Source: UBA5614 sp963667535 (GTDB taxonomy: Bacteria; Cloacimonadota; Cloacimonadia; Cloacimonadales; Cloacimonadaceae). From it: 64,000 nucleotides of DNA. The notes below the pieces were generated by a model that made no database searches, was not told where the DNA came from, and saw nothing but the letters and a program-made list of their open reading frames with translations. Made by a program: the position numbers and the translations under genes. The stretch spans positions 2,790,001-2,854,000 of the forward strand of contig CAXXDU010000002.1 of assembly GCA_963667535.2 (NCBI GenBank). The letters run 5' to 3'. This document shows, piece after piece, positions 1-9,774 of this stretch. Within the stretch, counting starts at the first letter, position 1, and each line of letters starts with the position of its first letter.

Positions 1-3000
1 TTACGGGTAGAGATATGTCCATCTATATTAAGCCTGTAAAAATAGACTCCCGAGGAGACTCGCTTGCCGTTATCATCATCTGCATTCCATTCAGTTTTGT
101 AAATGCCTCTGCTTTTAGAGCCACTTACCAGATGCTTAACTGCCTGCCCTTTAATATTATAGATAATCAATTCACATTTGGATGTTTTGGGAGTTGAGAA
201 TTTGATTGTTGTCGTTGGGTTAAATGGATTGGGATAGTTATTCATAGAAGTGATAACATCCGGCACATGATATGTTACCTCACCCGGTATTGGTCTATTG
301 AGTGCTACACCCATTATTTCTGCTTCCATTTCTCTGGCTTGTTTTGCACTTTTTAGTGTAGTACCCATGATTTGGCAATTTACTACCGCTGATCGATAGC
401 CATTAGCATCAGCTTCCAGATATGTATAGATAATGTTCAAAGTAGTAAGCAGAGAGTCCATATATGATGTGCAGTATTGCAATTTATCAACATAGCCATC
501 AATTGCTGCCTGATAGTCTTTGAGTAAACTTTCACATAACAGACTATCAAGATATGCACTTTTAGCAAGATTGGTACTTGGGTACAACTCATATATGCCA
601 TCAAGATATTCCTTTGTGAGAAGCAAATCTTCATCTGTCTCTGCTATGCATACTAATCTGGATGCAGCAGCAGGTGCCTCAGCATTGGTTGGATAGTTTT
701 CAATGATTGACCTATACATATTTCCTGCAGCTATCTTATCACCGGTTTCTTCATAATTGACAGCAGTCAAAAAGTAATCTGTAACAATTCCAGTTCCGTT
801 TTGATTCGCATGCACCGACTGAGTTAGGATATCCTGAAACAGCACATTCCATCTTGGTGGATAAAACGATTGCATAATTTCGCTTTCGTCAATAGTTCCC
901 CAGTAATTTTCCTGACATTCCAGGCTGGCAGAGAAATCAGGATACTGATCAAATAGAAGCAAAGAATATCCATCATCAAAGATTATGTCGTTCAGATGCA
1001 TTTGAGGAAAGCAATCTTCATACACGATAACCTCTGGAGTCTCAGGAGAATAGACACCTTGATTGTTATTGTGTAAATAGGAATCCAATATTGATGATTT
1101 TAAGACAACCGGGTTAGCGTTGTAAGTACAGATAATACCGGCTCTTTCGTTATTCTGGATAACCGTTGATTTGATACATGGCGATGAATTGTATAAGGAA
1201 ATGCCATATAGGTTGTTTATTATCTGATTGTGTGAGAAAATATTACTACTGGCGCTTCTGACACAATTTATAAAGTAAACCCCTGCGAATTCTCCGTTGG
1301 ATATGACTGTGTTCTCTATCTGATAATTGCCGATACTACACAATCTTACACCCATTCTGCTGCGGTTAATCGTTGCATTGTGGCTGCTTATTGCCCCATA
1401 TACAATTATAGAGAAGGCTTTTTCAATGTTACAGTATTCCAGGTTTAACTGACCTTCGCTGGAAACTTCAATTCCTTCCCAATATTCAAGAGATGTGTTA
1501 AACCTTGATAGATTGCACACATTATCTTGAGTACCTGTTATATCCAATTCGCCTTCAACCGTAAGTTTGAAATCATAATTCAATTTCAGGTTGCAGTTCT
1601 CCAATAGTCTCATTTCCTTACCATGCGGGATAAACCAGTTGCCGTATAATGTAATGTTGGGACCATTGAACTGAAGCAAATCCGGAATATCTGTGTTGTA
1701 ATATGTTCCGCTATAAATGCAGAGGTCTTCATCCATCGAAATATTGCTATCATTTGCCAGTTCAGCTATCGAGTAATTTACGTAAAAATAGTTATCATCA
1801 TAAGCTAATCTATCTATAATATTCTGTGGTTCGCTTTGTGGATATGGATTGTCCAAGCTGCTTATTGGAGTTGGAGGCAATGAAGAGGAATAGGATAAAC
1901 TCGCGGAGAACTGTTCAGGCAGTATCCCGCTTCTGGATATCTTAAACTTGGGATGTGTCTCTGCTGTAGCATTAAAATCCACATGCAGAGCACCGCTGAG
2001 ATATGATGCACTCATACCAATAATCACCGGGGATGAGCACTGATACACCGGGGTATCATTAACATTGATAAAACTGCCATGCATTATTACTAATGAATTA
2101 TCCACGACTGCAGAAGTTGAGATTATATTATTGGGTCTGGTTACTAAGTAGAATTTAGCATTTGTACGAATAGCACAGGTCGTCGTAGGAGTAGGGTTGT
2201 ATGTAGCTGTTATATTGTTGCCATTCCCCACACTACAGCCGCAATAAGTTGTACACAAAGTTGTGGGAGATGTAGGAGATGTATTGGTATGAGATTTACT
2301 CATAATCATTGTCCCATAATGACCTTCGGGAGTATTGATAGTCTGGGTGATCAATTGTGCCCCATCGTATGTCTCTCTTGGTGCTATTACTGTCAGAAAC
2401 TTGGGAACTATTCCAGTAGCTACACTTCTGATTCTGGCATGATTTATACCTCCACCAATTCCTTGGGGACTGGAACTGTCGCCATAAGACCTTTCAAGTC
2501 CAGTCCTTTCCAATATTACATCATCTGTAGGAAGGCAATATTGACCTGCGACATTACTTTCACTATAATCTATATTGATAGGATTAATTGAAGCAGGCAT
2601 AGTTGAACCAATTGAAAAATCAACCCGGTCTCGAGTACTACTACTACCTGGAGTTAATTCACCTTTTGTAAAATTGAAAATATTATCATAGGTGGAATTT
2701 TGAAACAATCCCACCTCAGTATTATCAAGATCTTTTATAGCAACCTTATTATTATTAAATCCGGATTGCATTAAATTCCAGTATGTTCGAGGAATATTAT
2801 CAGAAGAGATCAGGTCGTCATAAACAAAGAACAAACTTCCATCTCTGATGAATGTTCTATTCAAATCTACATGAAAAGGACTAGAGAAGTCCTCATAATC
2901 GTATCTCAAATAAGTCTTAAGTATCTCTGTTTCTCCGTTCTTATTAAAATATGTTTTACATGAAGGAGAATCATACATTTCAGCGCATTGGCTGGAAAGA

Positions 3001-3011
3001 CATTCTTCAAT
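1..3011 (-). CDS. C-terminal half of frameshifted secreted beta-helix protein (left end cut)
   Basis: This open frame runs off the left edge and continues the gene at 2906-4840 after a one-base frame change. It opens just after a TGA at 3012-3014; its first ATG is at 2978. The first ~80 codons look like the tail of the heparinase-like domain. A long Asn/Ser-rich stretch with repeated short strands follows, as in a right-handed parallel beta-helix (about 1,000-1,900). A helical segment rich in Ala, Tyr and Leu comes next (about 300-800). The last ~90 codons are a FlgD-like sorting domain (YPNPFNPTTTIKF, LIIYNIKGQ, SSGVYFYRL). Only a few terminal residues are missing. The product is probably exported and cell-surface or released. 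The function of the helix is not known; carbohydrate binding or cleavage is inferred from the N-terminal half. Confidence 0.75.
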   Translation of the reverse strand, partial: MEECLSSQCAEMYDSPSCKTYFNKNGETEILKTYLRYDYEDFSSPFHVDLNRTFIRDGSLFFVYDDLISSDNIPRTYWNLMQSGFNNNKVAIKDLDNTEVGLFQNSTYDNIFNFTKGELTPGSSSTRDRVDFSIGSTMPASINPINIDYSESNVAGQYCLPTDDVILERTGLERSYGDSSSPQGIGGGINHARIRSVATGIVPKFLTVIAPRETYDGAQLITQTINTPEGHYGTMIMSKSHTNTSPTSPTTLCTTYCGCSVGNGNNITATYNPTPTTTCAIRTNAKFYLVTRPNNIISTSAVVDNSLVIMHGSFINVNDTPVYQCSSPVIIGMSASYLSGALHVDFNATAETHPKFKISRSGILPEQFSASLSYSSSLPPTPISSLDNPYPQSEPQNIIDRLAYDDNYFYVNYSIAELANDSNISMDEDLCIYSGTYYNTDIPDLLQFNGPNITLYGNWFIPHGKEMRLLENCNLKLNYDFKLTVEGELDITGTQDNVCNLSRFNTSLEYWEGIEVSSEGQLNLEYCNIEKAFSIIVYGAISSHNATINRSRMGVRLCSIGNYQIENTVISNGEFAGVYFINCVRSASSNIFSHNQIINNLYGISLYNSSPCIKSTVIQNNERAGIICTYNANPVVLKSSILDSYLHNNNQGVYSPETPEVIVYEDCFPQMHLNDIIFDDGYSLLLFDQYPDFSASLECQENYWGTIDESEIMQSFYPPRWNVLFQDILTQSVHANQNGTGIVTDYFLTAVNYEETGDKIAAGNMYRSIIENYPTNAEAPAAASRLVCIAETDEDLLLTKEYLDGIYELYPSTNLAKSAYLDSLLCESLLKDYQAAIDGYVDKLQYCTSYMDSLLTTLNIIYTYLEADANGYRSAVVNCQIMGTTLKSAKQAREMEAEIMGVALNRPIPGEVTYHVPDVITSMNNYPNPFNPTTTIKFSTPKTSKCELIIYNIKGQAVKHLVSGSKSRGIYKTEWNADDDNGKRVSSGVYFYRLNIDGHISTR

Positions 3012-4840
3012 TCACAACTTGGTTTGTATGAATATGGTTTTGTGTCATTATTTCCTCTTCCGGTAATCCAATATGGATGTGTTGGATTATAATTTATGTA
3101 ACATTCATCTAACTCGTTTTTCTCCGGCGTTTCCAAAGGATTAACCACAATCATATTATGAGCATAAGGAGACTGCATCCATGGGCGTGTAAATTCCCAG
3201 TTATTATTATCAGGATCTGGACACGCCGTATTGTGATAGCCCGGGTCAATGAAAAACTGTTTACCACGATAAAAAAAGGAATAGCTTGTCTGGTCAGCAT
3301 GGTTATGTGCCCAGTTTATACTATTTTGATATGTAATATAAATTGCTGGTTTATCTACCAAATCATCCGTTGAATTAATCTGCGGTCTAAGAACACCAAA
3401 CTCATTACTTGTCCAGGAACCGTTTGTATAACTCTCTGGTAATGAATTAGTTCCTGACAACAAGTTACTGGGATCTGACAAATACAATAAACAATAATTA
3501 AAAAATGGGTTGTATTCACTTATGCCCGGGTAATGCCCATTTTCTATTCTACTATTTATATACCAGGAGCAATCTGAACGTAAACCCGGATCAGATGTAT
3601 AATAATAACAATAAGCTATCACTGAATTTATTGTATTGATTAAATCGTAATTACTATTATTCCTCACATACCCATAACCGTAGGTGTTGGAGTCGTCAAT
3701 AGCCCAATCAGCTTTATAGGGGGTGGTTTTTTCTATTGTATTTCTTATCCAGCCTTTTACATAATCGTTATTAAAATAGTTTATTCCTCCCAGTCTGGCA
3801 TAGGTGGAAAAGAATTGGTTTGACCACAACATTACCCAATTCAGATATCCCGGGCTTTCTAAATATGCTCCTGAATTACTGGTATGAAAGTCCAATAAAC
3901 CTGTTTTAGGATTATTGGATGTGACGTAAGGAGGACAATTGAGCAAAGGAGACTCAGTTAATAAACTATCAACTATGCCCAGATACATGTTCATTTTATT
4001 CACAGTAACATTATCTCCCCTGACTTGTGCATCTTTTCTGAGGATTAGAGACCCATATCCCCAGGCAGTGCATAGTAATAATCTATCCTGAATCAGATAA
4101 TATCTCGGCAAAAATACATCTTGAGAACCTTCAGTTAAATCAGCTTCCCCTTTGGGTAATCCCCAGTAATATTTACGAGCCATATTATCATCTGTAGCGT
4201 GTGTAGATAAATAGTCATACTTTATCTTGATAAAATACATTATATCAGTACTCGAAACGACTATTCTTCTTAGTCTGTCTATATATTGCAGATATTGACT
4301 GCTTTGATAGGGTATACCATTAATATCTACCGCATCATTATAATAATACATTGCATCATAAAGGGTAGCAGCATAATTTGTCAGGTAACATAAATATTCC
4401 ATTCTTGCCTGAGCATCTGGCTCAATACTGGTAGATAGAACAAAAGCATGTAATCCTTCAGGCCCCGTAGTCGCATCAAAATCTAAAGTGCTTAATCCAT
4501 TATATGGAGGATTAGCATAAATATCACCGTTAATCACTCTATTAATGTATGTTTGAGGATTACCTGGAGCAACTGTGAACATAGCTCTTTGCAGATTCCC
4601 TGCCATACCTTTTAAATCCTTTAATGGTTGATAATTAGGATCCCGCATAGCATCCATATCGTTTCTGGTTAAGTCCCCGTATGTTACATTATTGGTATCA
4701 ATTAGAAAAGCATTACCACTAACAGATGTCGTTATAGCTGTCAATTCTGCATTGCTCCTGGTCAATGTAGATACAATAACTCCCTGTATAATTTGGAAAT
4801 AAGCTACTAATAAAAGAATGAGAAATAAAGTCTTTTTCAT
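2906..4840 (-). CDS. Heparinase II/III-like secreted protein, N-terminal half (frameshifted)
   Basis: The start is the ATG at 4840 (MKKTLFLILLL), seven bases after AGGAGG; a longer frame starting at 4861 would overlap the upstream gene. A signal peptide fills residues 1-24. An alpha-helical toroid-like region follows, and near residues 505-560 there is the heparinase II/III core: NHADQTSYSFFYRG, a DPGYH turn, then R..MQSPYAHN. Enzymes of this fold are polysaccharide lyases acting on uronic-acid polymers; substrate cannot be read here. The frame ends at a TGA at 2906 after about 20 residues that do not fit the family (…HVKHILIRTEKQ). The other frame continues sensibly from 3011 downward. It is therefore one gene broken by an indel between 2906 and 3011, either real decay or a sequencing error. 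It lies 10 bp after the preceding gene, so they are probably co-transcribed. Confidence 0.8.
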   Translation of the reverse strand: MKKTLFLILLLVAYFQIIQGVIVSTLTRSNAELTAITTSVSGNAFLIDTNNVTYGDLTRNDMDAMRDPNYQPLKDLKGMAGNLQRAMFTVAPGNPQTYINRVINGDIYANPPYNGLSTLDFDATTGPEGLHAFVLSTSIEPDAQARMEYLCYLTNYAATLYDAMYYYNDAVDINGIPYQSSQYLQYIDRLRRIVVSSTDIMYFIKIKYDYLSTHATDDNMARKYYWGLPKGEADLTEGSQDVFLPRYYLIQDRLLLCTAWGYGSLILRKDAQVRGDNVTVNKMNMYLGIVDSLLTESPLLNCPPYVTSNNPKTGLLDFHTSNSGAYLESPGYLNWVMLWSNQFFSTYARLGGINYFNNDYVKGWIRNTIEKTTPYKADWAIDDSNTYGYGYVRNNSNYDLINTINSVIAYCYYYTSDPGLRSDCSWYINSRIENGHYPGISEYNPFFNYCLLYLSDPSNLLSGTNSLPESYTNGSWTSNEFGVLRPQINSTDDLVDKPAIYITYQNSINWAHNHADQTSYSFFYRGKQFFIDPGYHNTACPDPDNNNWEFTRPWMQSPYAHNMIVVNPLETPEKNELDECYINYNPTHPYWITGRGNNDTKPYSYKPSCELKNVFPANALKCMILLHVKHILIRTEKQRYLRLI

Positions 4841-4850
4841 TATAATCCTC

Positions 4851-6338
4851 CTATCTGACAATCATGAATTTTTTAGTCAATAGAGTATCCGCATCTTTAA
4901 ATTTTGCGAAATACATACCTGACCTACACTGATTTCCTGTTTTATTCAGACCATCCCAATTACCATATAGAATGTTTTGAGACTTATAATTAACTTCAAC
5001 TTGTTTAATCAATTGCCCTTTGATATTATAAATGCTGATTTGATTGTTACTTAGAGTGCTTTTATTATTGAGTTTGATATCAATAGTCAAGTCCGTCGTC
5101 ATTGGATTAGGATATATATATAGAATATTCTGAGGTTCAGGTTCTGCATTATCTTCATTTCCCGTTCCATCAGCGAGTAATTTAGTAATAAATACAAAGC
5201 TACCAAAATCATCACCGCAATAAACATATATGATGCTGCTATCAGGCAATACAGATATTCTTTCAGTCCCTTTTTGCCAATCATTTCCTTGACCAGTCCA
5301 AATCCATTCACAAAATCCGGTTAATGAATAATTAACGACAGATACTTGAGCATGTTGGCTTGCTCCAGCCAAATATAATCCCTGATTGTGACATGTCATG
5401 GATAGAAATCCACTTGTGTAGTTTATTGTATTTATTGTGAATAGACTATCTATTCCTGTTTCAGTTATCTTGTATACTACAAAGTAATCATACCTGAAAT
5501 CATTATATACAGGATAGCCTATGACTAACTCGTTTGTCTGTGGTACTTTTGATATAGCAAAGCTATTGTAAGCACAAGGAACATTTGTATCTCTTCTCCA
5601 GATGATATTGCCATTCCAGTCAGTTTTTAATACACTGCCGGACATGTCCGTAAAGGTGCATGTGATTACCGGCATTCCATCTGTATCGAGCTCCATATCG
5701 TGAGCCTCACCTCTTTTACTCGCTGGTTGAATCCACAAGGAATCTGGGGGATATGTTCTGGTCGAGAGAGTGTCTCCACCTGCGCTCAGATGAGCGAAAT
5801 AAGCACTTGGGTAAGGTAAATTACCACCTGAGCCGATAGTAAAAATACTGTTATCCGGCAATCTTAATGACCTTTTTAATATAAAGCCATGCTCAGTAAT
5901 CCATTGAACTTCTTGTAGCGAATAATTTTGATTGGGTTCTATCCAACCAATTTGATTATAATCTGGAGCATTATTGATTAAAAAGTTTATCCTTCCATTT
6001 GTTTCCTGGTCTATCCCAACAATCCTGGGTGGTCCACTTCCGATAAAGTTCCTGCTCCACCACTGCCATAAGCAGATTCCATTGGCATCCAGCTTGATAG
6101 CTCCAGCATCAGCCGCATGATTAGGAAAATCAGGATTACCCCAGCATACTTCGCAATCCCCTAAAATAATCACACCTCCATCCGGCGTAGGGTAAATCTC
6201 TTTGGGAGTGTATTTTGGAGTAAATGCCCAGTCTGGTATCTGTATCGGGATATTACGTACATAACGCATCTGAGCATGAAGCAATGACGCAGTGCAACAC
6301 AGGAACAACATTGAAAGCAATATCAGTCTGTTCTTCAT
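4851..6338 (-). CDS. Secreted protein with FlgD-like sorting domain, paralogue 1
   Basis: The gene encodes 495 residues. It has a signal peptide (MKNRLILLSMLFLCC..SLLHA) and an SD (GGGAGG) before the ATG at 6338. The middle has repeated short motifs of the type DANGxCxWQWW, DTDGMPVxxC and DWNGNIIWRRDT. These resemble the repeated strands of a beta-propeller or delta-60-like surface protein. The C-terminus (about residues 405-495) is a sorting domain: YPNPMTTDLTIDI, ISIYNIKGQ, WDGLNKTGNQ, SGMYFAKF, KKFMIVR. A clear paralogue lies directly upstream at 6468-7970. No enzyme motif is visible, so only surface or extracellular location is supported. Confidence 0.82.
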   Translation of the reverse strand: MKNRLILLSMLFLCCTASLLHAQMRYVRNIPIQIPDWAFTPKYTPKEIYPTPDGGVIILGDCEVCWGNPDFPNHAADAGAIKLDANGICLWQWWSRNFIGSGPPRIVGIDQETNGRINFLINNAPDYNQIGWIEPNQNYSLQEVQWITEHGFILKRSLRLPDNSIFTIGSGGNLPYPSAYFAHLSAGGDTLSTRTYPPDSLWIQPASKRGEAHDMELDTDGMPVITCTFTDMSGSVLKTDWNGNIIWRRDTNVPCAYNSFAISKVPQTNELVIGYPVYNDFRYDYFVVYKITETGIDSLFTINTINYTSGFLSMTCHNQGLYLAGASQHAQVSVVNYSLTGFCEWIWTGQGNDWQKGTERISVLPDSSIIYVYCGDDFGSFVFITKLLADGTGNEDNAEPEPQNILYIYPNPMTTDLTIDIKLNNKSTLSNNQISIYNIKGQLIKQVEVNYKSQNILYGNWDGLNKTGNQCRSGMYFAKFKDADTLLTKKFMIVR

Positions 6339-6467
6339 ATCTGCCTCCCTAAGGATAAATGAAGCAATTATCTTACCTTTGTTTTAATCTTATTTTTCAT
6401 AAGATCGTGTCAATCTTAATAATACTACACAAATATAGGTATGTAACATTCCTTTTAACCCAAAATG

Positions 6468-7970
6468 TTATTTCAACAGCAAAATCTTCTTTACAAGGGT
6501 GTCGTTTTCATATCGCATCTTCATAATATATGCTCCTGGTGAGCATGAAAATCCTCTACTATCTTTCCCATCCCATATAGCAGTATATCTTCCTTCTGAT
6601 TTTCTATTTAAATCTATTGTTTTAATTATCTGTCCCTTGATGTTGTAGATTTTTGTTGTTATCCATTGTTTTTTGCTATTTATATCAGAGATAAATTCAA
6701 TATTGATGTTATACTTCATTGGATTTGGATATGCATTTAATGCAATAGCAGGTAATGGTATTATGTCCTCTTCATTTGAAGTCCCATCCGGATGTAATTT
6801 TACTACATATAATCCATAATTACCAAAGTCCGAATCACTAAAAGTATGCATAATATTATTATCGAGCAATTCTATAATGCTTTCTGTGACATGTTCGAAA
6901 TTTAACCCATAATAATGCGACCATGTCCAGATTGGATAACCAAAAAGATTATAATTTGAAATATACTCACGGATTATACCATCCCCCCCATAGCAACCTG
7001 ATAAATATATCCCCTGATTGTGTCCAAGCATGGAATAATAACTTCCACCACCAATTGAAGTACTCATTTGGATTGTGAATAAACTATCTATCCCATCAGT
7101 AGTTATTTTATTAATAACAAATTGGTTAAAAAGATGATTGTTATATGCATGGTAACCAAAAACCAATTCATTTGTAACAGGTAGCTTGGTAATTGGAATA
7201 GGTTCACTACATGTCTGATAATTCGTATCTCTGCGCCAGATAATATTACCGTCCCAATCTGTTTTGACCACACTGGCAAAGCGGTCTGTAAATATACAGG
7301 TGGAAACAGGCATACCATCTGTATCAAGCTCCATATCACAAGCTGTTGCTGCATAATGATCAAAATATACCCATAAAGAGTCAGAATGGTAGTTTCTGGT
7401 AGATATTGTATCTCCTTCAGCATTCAAATGCGTAAAAAAGATATGGGAGTTTAGATCTATTGGATAACTACTCCCAATAGCAAAGATAGTGTTATCTGAT
7501 AAACGCATTGCACGGTTTATATAGCAGGTTGGTAATTGAATATTCAGTAATGAATAGTTTTCCTGTAAGTCAATCCAGCCTATCTGATTATAATTAAACC
7601 CGGCATTTATCAGAAAGTTTACTCTGCCATCAGCTTCCTGGTCTATTCCTATGATGTGGGGTTCACCGGTAGTGTTAAAATTGCTACTCCACCATTGCCA
7701 TTCACAATTACCATCCGCATCCAGTTTAACTACCCCGCAATCCCAATCATAATGGTCTGATGGCATATCCTGTATCCGGATAGTGCAATCACCCAAAATC
7801 ATCACTCCACCATCCGGACATGGATATATTTGTGTGGGTGTATATTGATAGTCATCCCATCCGGCTGGTATCTGTATCGGGATATTACGTACATAACGCA
7901 TCTGGGCATGAAGAGAAATGACCAACCCACAGAATAGAACAATAAAGCATATAACTGCCTTTATTTTCAT
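6468..7970 (-). CDS. Secreted protein with FlgD-like sorting domain, paralogue 2
   Basis: The gene encodes 500 residues. SD AAGGAGT precedes the ATG at 7970, and the signal peptide ends near LHAQ. The layout is the same as in the gene at 4851-6338: AQMRYVRNIPIQIP at the mature N-terminus, then DADGNCEWQWW, DTDGMPVSTC and DWDGNIIWRRDT, and the sorting domain (YPNPMKYNINIEF, KIYNIKGQ, WDGKDSRG, SPGAYIMKM). The two are tandem duplicates that have diverged through most of their length. The stretch just after the signal peptide is almost unchanged at DNA level. The function is unknown; the protein is presumably anchored to or released from the cell surface. Confidence 0.82.
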   Translation of the reverse strand: MKIKAVICFIVLFCGLVISLHAQMRYVRNIPIQIPAGWDDYQYTPTQIYPCPDGGVMILGDCTIRIQDMPSDHYDWDCGVVKLDADGNCEWQWWSSNFNTTGEPHIIGIDQEADGRVNFLINAGFNYNQIGWIDLQENYSLLNIQLPTCYINRAMRLSDNTIFAIGSSYPIDLNSHIFFTHLNAEGDTISTRNYHSDSLWVYFDHYAATACDMELDTDGMPVSTCIFTDRFASVVKTDWDGNIIWRRDTNYQTCSEPIPITKLPVTNELVFGYHAYNNHLFNQFVINKITTDGIDSLFTIQMSTSIGGGSYYSMLGHNQGIYLSGCYGGDGIIREYISNYNLFGYPIWTWSHYYGLNFEHVTESIIELLDNNIMHTFSDSDFGNYGLYVVKLHPDGTSNEEDIIPLPAIALNAYPNPMKYNINIEFISDINSKKQWITTKIYNIKGQIIKTIDLNRKSEGRYTAIWDGKDSRGFSCSPGAYIMKMRYENDTLVKKILLLK

Positions 7971-8180
7971 AACAGACTCCTTGACTAAAAGCTCACCTAC
8001 AATAATTATTAATATTTATTTTCGTACATTATATGTCAATAAATACTTTGACTGAGCAACAACAGATAGATGCACCATCGATATAGATGTTTATTCCTAT
8101 CTGATAAGCTGTTTTTTTTTATCCACTGTTCTCTGCTTATTCCTCTCTTATGCTTTAAACGATCCGTTGCATTAGCAAGA

Positions 8181-8231
8181 GAGATGCTAGGGTCATCTAA
8201 GGGTCGGAGCCTTAGATGACCCTAGCATCTC
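8181..8231. repeat. Perfect 22-bp inverted repeat (hairpin A)
   Basis: The arms 8181-8202 and 8210-8231 are perfect complements with a 7-nt loop. Each arm contains two ~11-bp related units (GCTAGGGTCAT, CTAAGGGTC). There is no T-tract, so a simple terminator is unlikely. About 145 bp around it (8140-8285) is homologous to 44513-44650, which carries a diverged hairpin at the same place. Confidence 0.85.
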
Positions 8232-8359
8232 CCTTCAATCTCTCTGGAATCTATTAAGTAAGATAAAGGGAATGAGCAGGGATATAACAGATATGGGATG
8301 TAAGAATCATATCTTTTTCTTCCTATTCTCTACATGCTCGGAATATGAGTTCAAAGATG

Positions 8360-8421
8360 GAACCTGTTGAGAACCTGTTGAGAACTTCCTGGGCTAACCC
8401 CAAGAGGAACCCATGAGGTTC
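8360..8421. repeat. 11-bp tandem repeat with hairpin (element E)
   Basis: GAACCTGTTGA occurs twice head to tail (8360-8370, 8371-8381). A third degenerate unit (GAACTTCCTGG) follows, and then a small hairpin with arms GAACC (8407) and GGTTC (8417). The design matches the elements at 44355-44409 and 49012-49122, although the base sequence differs. Confidence 0.6.
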
Positions 8422-8745
8422 TTTTCAGGAATAGTTGTTTATCCCATATTTGGAAAGAGGAGGTAATAATTGAGAATGGAGGATTCTCAGCAACTCCCTG
8501 TCTCTGCTTCTCTGCGTTAATCTTTTCTATGCATCTATGCGTTGAAAAAGATTCCTTTTTTTGATGCATTTGGACAACCGGGGGCGGTTATCCTACAGCT
8601 ATTAACAACTTATGCAAATAGCAAAACCGCCTAAAGACGGGACTACATACTCACAAAATGGAGAATTGAAAATCAAAGAAAAGAATTGACCAAAAAATTA
8701 GTTCTGCAATTATTCATTTCACTAACATAGAGAGGATTAAAGACT

Positions 8746-9687
8746 ATGAAAAAGCTAAGCAATCCAATCAATGTACCGGGGATATGGACAAGCTACATAG
8801 CGTGTTTAAAGGCTATCAGTGATTATTTTAAACTGGAGCATACAACAGCCTGGATATTTGGATGTACAGGTCATGCATTTATTCTGAATATTTCGGCGGA
8901 TATGTGCCCCAGCGGACCAACTGCTTTTTCTGATAAACCAATGGCAGCTTTATGCAAGAATATGGGAATCAGTCTTTATGGCACTATCTTTGATAGGCAT
9001 GACCCTGATTTTGCTAAGAAACAAAAAGAAGCATGGGAAATGACCCGCATGGCAATCGATAATGATATGCCGACTATAGGTTGGGAGCTGGGAATTCCTG
9101 AGTATAATATAATCTATGGCTATGATGAGGAAAACTATCTTTACTATGACGTTCATGGTAAACCCCAAGCTAAGAAGTGGGATACTCTGGGTAATACTGA
9201 AATAGGGGTAGTAAGTTTGTTTAGTGCTAATCAGGAAGATACGATAGCTGATATCAATAAAACCCTGAAAGATGCCTTTACGTTTGCTCTGCAATTTAGC
9301 AAGCACAAAAAGGAATGGACATATCCATTGTATTCAAATGGCATTAAAGGGTATGATGTCTGGATAAATGCTCTGCAATCTGACAATCTCAATCCTTTCG
9401 GTCTTGCATATAACACTGCTGTGTGGTCCGAATGCAGGACAATGGCACACGAATTTCTCAAAGAAACAGCTAAGAAGCTTGAGACACATATGCTGGACAA
9501 CCTGATTGAACATTATGATGTTGTAAGCTGGTCGCTGCAAAAAGTTGCAAGACTCTTCCCCATGCCTCCTCAGCCAAAAGAGTATGATGCTGAGACAATC
9601 GAATCCGCAATTGACAATCTCTTTCTGGCAAAAGAAGCAGAGAAGGCTGCCTTTGAGGAAATGAAGCAACTGATAACTCAATTGTAA
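8746..9687 (+). CDS. BtrH_N/C39-like uncharacterised protein
   Basis: The gene encodes 313 residues with no signal peptide, so the product is probably cytoplasmic. The N-terminal half reads like the BtrH-N/C39-type papain-fold family: a Cys-containing turn (WIFGCTGHAF, about residue 45), then GWELGIPEYNIIYGYD (about 115-130) followed by YYDVHGKP. The C-terminal part has NPFGLAYNTAVWSECRTMAHEFL, which resembles the helical domain usually attached to this fold. If the fold assignment is right, the Cys and the His of GHAF would be the catalytic pair. BtrH itself is an acyltransferase in butirosin synthesis; the substrate here is unknown. The gene stands alone and is followed by a terminator at 9724-9754. 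A weak SD (AGAGGA) lies about 11 nt before the ATG. Confidence 0.7.
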   Translation: MKKLSNPINVPGIWTSYIACLKAISDYFKLEHTTAWIFGCTGHAFILNISADMCPSGPTAFSDKPMAALCKNMGISLYGTIFDRHDPDFAKKQKEAWEMTRMAIDNDMPTIGWELGIPEYNIIYGYDEENYLYYDVHGKPQAKKWDTLGNTEIGVVSLFSANQEDTIADINKTLKDAFTFALQFSKHKKEWTYPLYSNGIKGYDVWINALQSDNLNPFGLAYNTAVWSECRTMAHEFLKETAKKLETHMLDNLIEHYDVVSWSLQKVARLFPMPPQPKEYDAETIESAIDNLFLAKEAEKAAFEEMKQLITQL

Positions 9688-9723
9688 AGCTGCTGTACCG
9701 GATAAATCCTGCGATACATATAT

Positions 9724-9754
9724 AAAAAGGCTGCCTGATTAGGGCAGCCTTTTT
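9724..9754. terminator. Bidirectional rho-independent terminator
   Basis: A 12-bp perfect stem (AAAAAGGCTGCC / GGCAGCCTTTTT) with a 7-nt loop has A-run and T-run on either side. It lies between convergent genes ending at 9687 (+) and 9775 (-), so it can serve both. Confidence 0.9.
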
Positions 9755-9774
9755 GTTATCTAAATCAATGTGAT

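Larger units (their letters stand above)
7971..8745. other. Repeat-rich intergenic region
   Basis: This 775-bp stretch separates divergent genes and has no credible coding frame. It holds a strong hairpin (8181-8231) and an 11-bp tandem element (8360-8421). At about 8495-8560 there is a stretch (CTCTGCGTTAATC, TATGCGTTGAAAAAG) that yields only a low-complexity, non-conserved frame. At 8576-8650, GGGGGCGGTTATCCTAC and CCGCCTAAAGACGGGACTAC resemble halves of a dispersed repeat. Promoters for both flanking genes must lie here, but no convincing -35/-10 pair stands out. Confidence 0.5.

Noticed and set aside
2906..3011. Programmed -1 frameshift
   Set aside because: No X XXY YYZ heptamer in the right phase is found in the overlap of the two frames.
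8351..8569. Minus-strand frame of 72 codons
   Set aside because: It crosses an 11-bp tandem repeat and a dispersed low-complexity repeat, has no SD, and reads like repeat translation (INAEKQRQG).
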